Source: DASQUK01 sp046723645 (lineage in GTDB: Bacteria > Actinomycetota > Acidimicrobiia > Acidimicrobiales > VFJN01). Taken from it: a stretch of 29,311 bases of DNA. Below are positions 26,841-29,311 of this stretch, in pieces. The notes beneath the pieces are model-generated. The model was given only the letters and a program-made list of their open reading frames with translations. It was not told the DNA's origin and did no database searches. The DNA lies in contig JBKOUY010000003.1 of assembly GCA_046723645.1 (NCBI GenBank), positions 1 through 29,311 on the forward strand. Reading direction: 5' to 3'. Each line of letters begins with the position of its first letter. The first letter of the stretch is position 1. Position numbers and translations under genes: made by a program.

Positions 26841-27557
26841 TCAGGCGCGGTGGAGCGCGGCGACCGAGCGCAGCCGGCGCTCGAGCTGGTGCTCCAGCGC
26901 CCGGGTGGCCAGGTGGTCCACCTCCGACACCACCGGCGGCCGGGTCTCGTTCAGGGCGGTCCCCAGGCGCCCCCCGAGGACCTGTTGGAGCACCTCGACC
27001 GCCTCCGGGCTGACCGCCGGACCCTGGCGGTGGGCGCTGCAGCGCAGTCCCCCCTCCTCGATCGCCCACGACACGAGGGGCCCGGGCGAACCGCAGACCA
27101 CGCAGGCCGCGACGTGGGGCCCGAAGCCCTCGAGGGCCAGGACCTTCAGGAAGAAGCCCGCCACGACCAGCGGCGCGTCCTGCTCCGCCAGGGCGCGCAG
27201 GGCGCCGACCAGCATGTCGTAGAGCCGGGCGTTCGGCTGCCGCTCCAACGCCAGCTGGTCGGCGGCCTCGAGCATCGCGACCGCCCGGCCCAGCCGGTCG
27301 AGGTCGTCGCGCAAGGTCCGGAAGCTGTCGACGGTCTCGGCCTGGCTCACGATGTCGAGCTCGCGGCCCTCGTAGAGCAGCAGGTCGACGTGGCACGGCG
27401 GCTCCAGCCGGCCGCCGAACCGGCTCTTCGTCTTGCGTATCCCCTTGGCGACCGCCCGCACCTTGCCGTGCCCGCGGGTGAGCAGGACGACGATGCGATC
27501 GGCCTCGCCCAACTTGTGGGTCCGCAGCACGACCCCACGGTCGTGGTAGAGGGCCAC
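26841..27557 (-). CDS. recO: DNA repair protein RecO
   Basis: This 238-residue protein loads RecA on gapped DNA with RecR and anneals single strands. The N-terminal OB fold shows RGVVLRTHKLGEADRIVVLLT and GKVRAVAKGIRKTKSRFGGRL (31-51). The helical C-terminal domain has a zinc site, C152-x2-C155 and C173-x2-H176 (CVVC, CSAH). The GTG at 27557 shares one base with the uppS stop (TAGTG), so translation is probably coupled. Longer frames upstream lie inside uppS and are not used. The recO-uppS order is common in actinobacteria. It converges on the RDD gene. Confidence 0.95.
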   Translation of the reverse strand: MALYHDRGVVLRTHKLGEADRIVVLLTRGHGKVRAVAKGIRKTKSRFGGRLEPPCHVDLLLYEGRELDIVSQAETVDSFRTLRDDLDRLGRAVAMLEAADQLALERQPNARLYDMLVGALRALAEQDAPLVVAGFFLKVLALEGFGPHVAACVVCGSPGPLVSWAIEEGGLRCSAHRQGPAVSPEAVEVLQQVLGGRLGTALNETRPPVVSEVDHLATRALEHQLERRLRSVAALHRA

Positions 27558-28309
27558 TAACCCGCCCGCACGCCCCCGAAGCGGCGCTCGCGGCTCTGGT
27601 ACTCGCGGATCGCGTCGAACAGGTGCTCCCGGCGGAAGTCGGGCCACAGGACGTCGGTGAAGACCAGCTCGCTGTACGCCAGCTCCCAGAGCATGAAGTT
27701 GGAGAGCCGGAACTCGCCCGACGTGCGCACCACCAGGTCGGGGTCGGGCATGTCCGGGGCGTACAGGTGGTCACGCACTCGCTTCTCGGTGATCTTGTCG
27801 GCCGGCGTGCCCGACGCCACCAGCGATCGCATTGCGTCGAGGATCTCGGCCCGGCCGCCGTAGTTGAACGCCATGGTGAGGTTCAGCCCGGTGTTGCGGC
27901 GCGTCAGCTCGACCGTCTCGTCCATGCGGCGCAACACCCGCCGGGGGACCCGCCAGTCCCGCCGCCCGATGAAGCGCACCCGCACGTTCTTCTCGTGCAG
28001 CTCGTCCCGCCGCCGCACCAGGAGTGCCTCGTTGAAGCCCATCAGATAGCGGACCTCGTCCGGCGGGCGCCGCCAGTTCTCGGTCGAGAACGCCCACGCG
28101 GTCAGCCACCGCAGCCCGATGTCGAGGGCGCCCTCGACGGTGTCGAACAGTGCCTGCTCGCCGGCGGCGTGACCCTCGGTGCGGGGCAGGCCCCGGCGCT
28201 GCGCCCAGCGGCCGTTCCCGTCCATCACGCACGCAACGTGGGTCGGGATGCGCGCGAGATCGATGTCTGCGGCCACGGTCGCGCTGGTCGTGGAGCCGTC
28301 GGGGGTCAC
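27557..28309 (-). CDS. uppS: Isoprenyl (undecaprenyl) diphosphate synthase, cis-prenyltransferase
   Basis: This 250-residue cytoplasmic enzyme extends an allylic diphosphate with isopentenyl diphosphate in cis to make the polyprenyl carrier for cell-wall synthesis. It has the catalytic CVMDGNGRWAQRRGLPRTEG (27-46) with Asp 30, the substrate-binding AFSTENWRRP, and FNYGGRAEI. Near the C-terminus is RTSGEFRLSNFMLWELAYSE, then a block ending WPDFRREHLFDAI. The length is normal. The exact chain length cannot be read. The start is GTG at 28309; TAGGTT 6 nt upstream and no strong SD suggest a leaderless mRNA. It shares one base with recO. Confidence 0.96.
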   Translation of the reverse strand: MTPDGSTTSATVAADIDLARIPTHVACVMDGNGRWAQRRGLPRTEGHAAGEQALFDTVEGALDIGLRWLTAWAFSTENWRRPPDEVRYLMGFNEALLVRRRDELHEKNVRVRFIGRRDWRVPRRVLRRMDETVELTRRNTGLNLTMAFNYGGRAEILDAMRSLVASGTPADKITEKRVRDHLYAPDMPDPDLVVRTSGEFRLSNFMLWELAYSELVFTDVLWPDFRREHLFDAIREYQSRERRFGGVRAG

Positions 28310-28315
28310 TCGCGC

Positions 28316-28321
28316 AACCTA
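28316..28321 (-). promoter_or_regulatory. Possible -10 (TAGGTT) of the uppS-recO operon
   Basis: TAGGTT on the minus strand is 6 nt before the uppS GTG. The same hexamer precedes the ABC ATPase gene at 16285 at similar spacing. The -35 is poor. Confidence 0.4.
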
Positions 28322-28373
28322 CATCCTGCAACCCGGGTAACGGCCGACCCCTTCCGGGGGTACCACATGGGAT

Positions 28374-29267
28374 GTGGAACGCCTTCGGCGGCTGCCCGTC
28401 GTCCGGTCCATCCTGCCCGTGCACGAGCGTGTGTCGGCGGTGGGCGGGGGTCCGTTGTCGTCCTCGATCGCGCTCGCGGGGTTCCTGTCGCTGTTCCCGC
28501 TGCTGCTCGTCGGCGTCGCCGTCCTCGGCTTCGTCTCCGCGGGGAACACCGACTTCGCGTCCGAGGTCGTCGACCAGCTCGGGCTCGAGGGGCGGGCCGC
28601 CCACGAGGTCACCAACGCGATCGACACCGCGGAGGGCAGCCGGCGGGCGGCCTCTGTGGTCGGGCTGATCGGACTGGCGTGGGCGGGCCTCAGCGTGGCG
28701 GGCGCGCTCGAGAACGCCCTGAACGCCACCTGGCAGGTGACCGGTCGCGGGTTCACCTCCCGGCTGGCGGCCGTGGTCTGGCTGGCGGGCGCCGGCCTGC
28801 TGTTCCTGGGCTCGATGGCCCTCGGCCCGCTGATTAACGAGCTTCCGGGGCCCGCGGTGGTGCCCACGGTCCTGGCTGGGCTCGTCCTCGACGTCCTGCT
28901 GTTCATCTGGTTGTTCGTCACGCTCACCAACGTGGACGTCCCCTGGACAGCCCACCTGCCCGGGGCCCTGCTCGGCGCCGTGGGCCTCGAAATGCTGAAG
29001 ATCATCGGATCGGTGTTCGTGCCGCGGTCGGTGGCCTCGTCGTCGGCGCTGTACGGGTCGCTGGGTGTGGTGTTCGCGATCCTGGCGTGGTTCGCCCTGA
29101 CCGCGAGGCTGATCGTCTACGCGGCCGCGCTCAACGTCGTGCGGTACGAGCGCGACCACGGCACGGTCACCGTGGAGATCGAGGTCCCGCACATCAGCGG
29201 TCAGGTTCCGCTCGGGACCACGCGCGGGGGCGCCGTGTCCGAGTCGGCCTCGGACGATCGCCGCTGA
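28374..29267 (+). CDS. YihY/BrkB-family membrane protein
   Basis: This 297-residue protein has about six membrane helices. GGPLSSSIALAGFLSLFPLLLVGVAV near the N-terminus matches the family's conserved first helix. Further matches are VVGLIGLAWAGLSVAGALENALNATWQV, FTSRLAAVVWLAGAGLLFLG and VLAGLVLDVLLFIWLFVTLTN. The conserved PWTAHLPGALLGAVGLEMLK region and SSSALYGSLGVVFAILAWF follow. The family was once called ribonuclease BN by mistake and is now regarded as a membrane protein of uncertain function, possibly in envelope transport. The GTG at 28374 has no clear SD. It is divergent from uppS with 64 bp between starts. The 18-bp near-palindrome follows 3 bp after the stop. Confidence 0.9.
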   Translation: MERLRRLPVVRSILPVHERVSAVGGGPLSSSIALAGFLSLFPLLLVGVAVLGFVSAGNTDFASEVVDQLGLEGRAAHEVTNAIDTAEGSRRAASVVGLIGLAWAGLSVAGALENALNATWQVTGRGFTSRLAAVVWLAGAGLLFLGSMALGPLINELPGPAVVPTVLAGLVLDVLLFIWLFVTLTNVDVPWTAHLPGALLGAVGLEMLKIIGSVFVPRSVASSSALYGSLGVVFAILAWFALTARLIVYAAALNVVRYERDHGTVTVEIEVPHISGQVPLGTTRGGAVSESASDDRR

Positions 29268-29270
29268 CCG

Positions 29271-29288
29271 CGTCGGTCTACGACCGAC
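29271..29288 (+). repeat. 18-bp near-palindrome, copy 2 (after yihY)
   Basis: CGTCGGTCTACGACCGAC is identical to the minus-strand sequence at 4495-4512. Here it lies 3 bp after the yihY stop, in the same orientation relative to the upstream gene as copy 1. It could be a terminator stem for yihY or an operator for a gene beyond the window edge. Confidence 0.6.
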
Positions 29289-29311
29289 ACTGTCCGGCCC
29301 GACCCCCACCC

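Overview
The window is a high-GC, roughly 70% G+C chromosome segment with dense genes, many GTG starts and several start codons that lack a Shine-Dalgarno (SD) sequence. This and the gene content point to Actinomycetota. A member of the Acidimicrobiia or a similar deep actinobacterial lineage fits best, but this is inferred from gene content, not from a marker tree.

Layout. The left end (1-1216) has the 3' end of a SAM-dependent methyltransferase, two minus-strand tRNAs (an Ile2-like CAT tRNA and Asn-GTT) and a small two-helix membrane protein. A housekeeping backbone runs along the minus strand: rpoD and dnaG (1230-4480), ppdK (9857-12526), glyS (24277-25614), then recO and uppS (26841-28309). 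Efflux, stress and regulatory modules lie between these genes. They are (a) a MarR regulator with a long basic tail, divergent from a DrrAB-type ABC exporter (4569-7287); (b) a phosphotransferase-fold protein (7451-8500); (c) a TerC-family membrane protein under a yybP-ykoY manganese riboswitch (8549-9787); (d) a large AfsR/LAL-type LuxR regulator divergent from a tightly coupled ABC exporter operon that ends in an ArfB-type ribosome-rescue hydrolase (12791-19369); (e) an MMPL/RND exporter divergent from a MarR gene and an unusual ATP-grasp/GNAT fusion enzyme (19438-24301); (f) an RDD membrane protein (25713-26762) and a YihY/BrkB membrane protein (28374-29267).

How the genes may work together. 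rpoD and dnaG overlap by 4 bp as in macromolecular-synthesis operons. The two MarR genes each face an exporter across a promoter region containing palindromes, the usual layout for ligand-responsive derepression of efflux. In module (e) regulator, ligase/acetyltransferase and exporter are adjacent, which suggests making or modifying a small amino-acid-like molecule and exporting it. In module (d) ATPase, permease, a 44-codon reading frame, second permease and ArfB are joined by stop/start overlaps, so export and ribosome rescue may be co-expressed.

Most notable points: the TerC riboswitch with a readable expression platform; the ATP-grasp/GNAT fusion cassette; the small overlapping reading frame between the two permeases; an 18-bp near-palindrome found both at the dnaG promoter and just after yihY; and a possible structured leader upstream of ppdK. 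No CRISPR array, insertion sequence, prophage or rRNA gene was seen.
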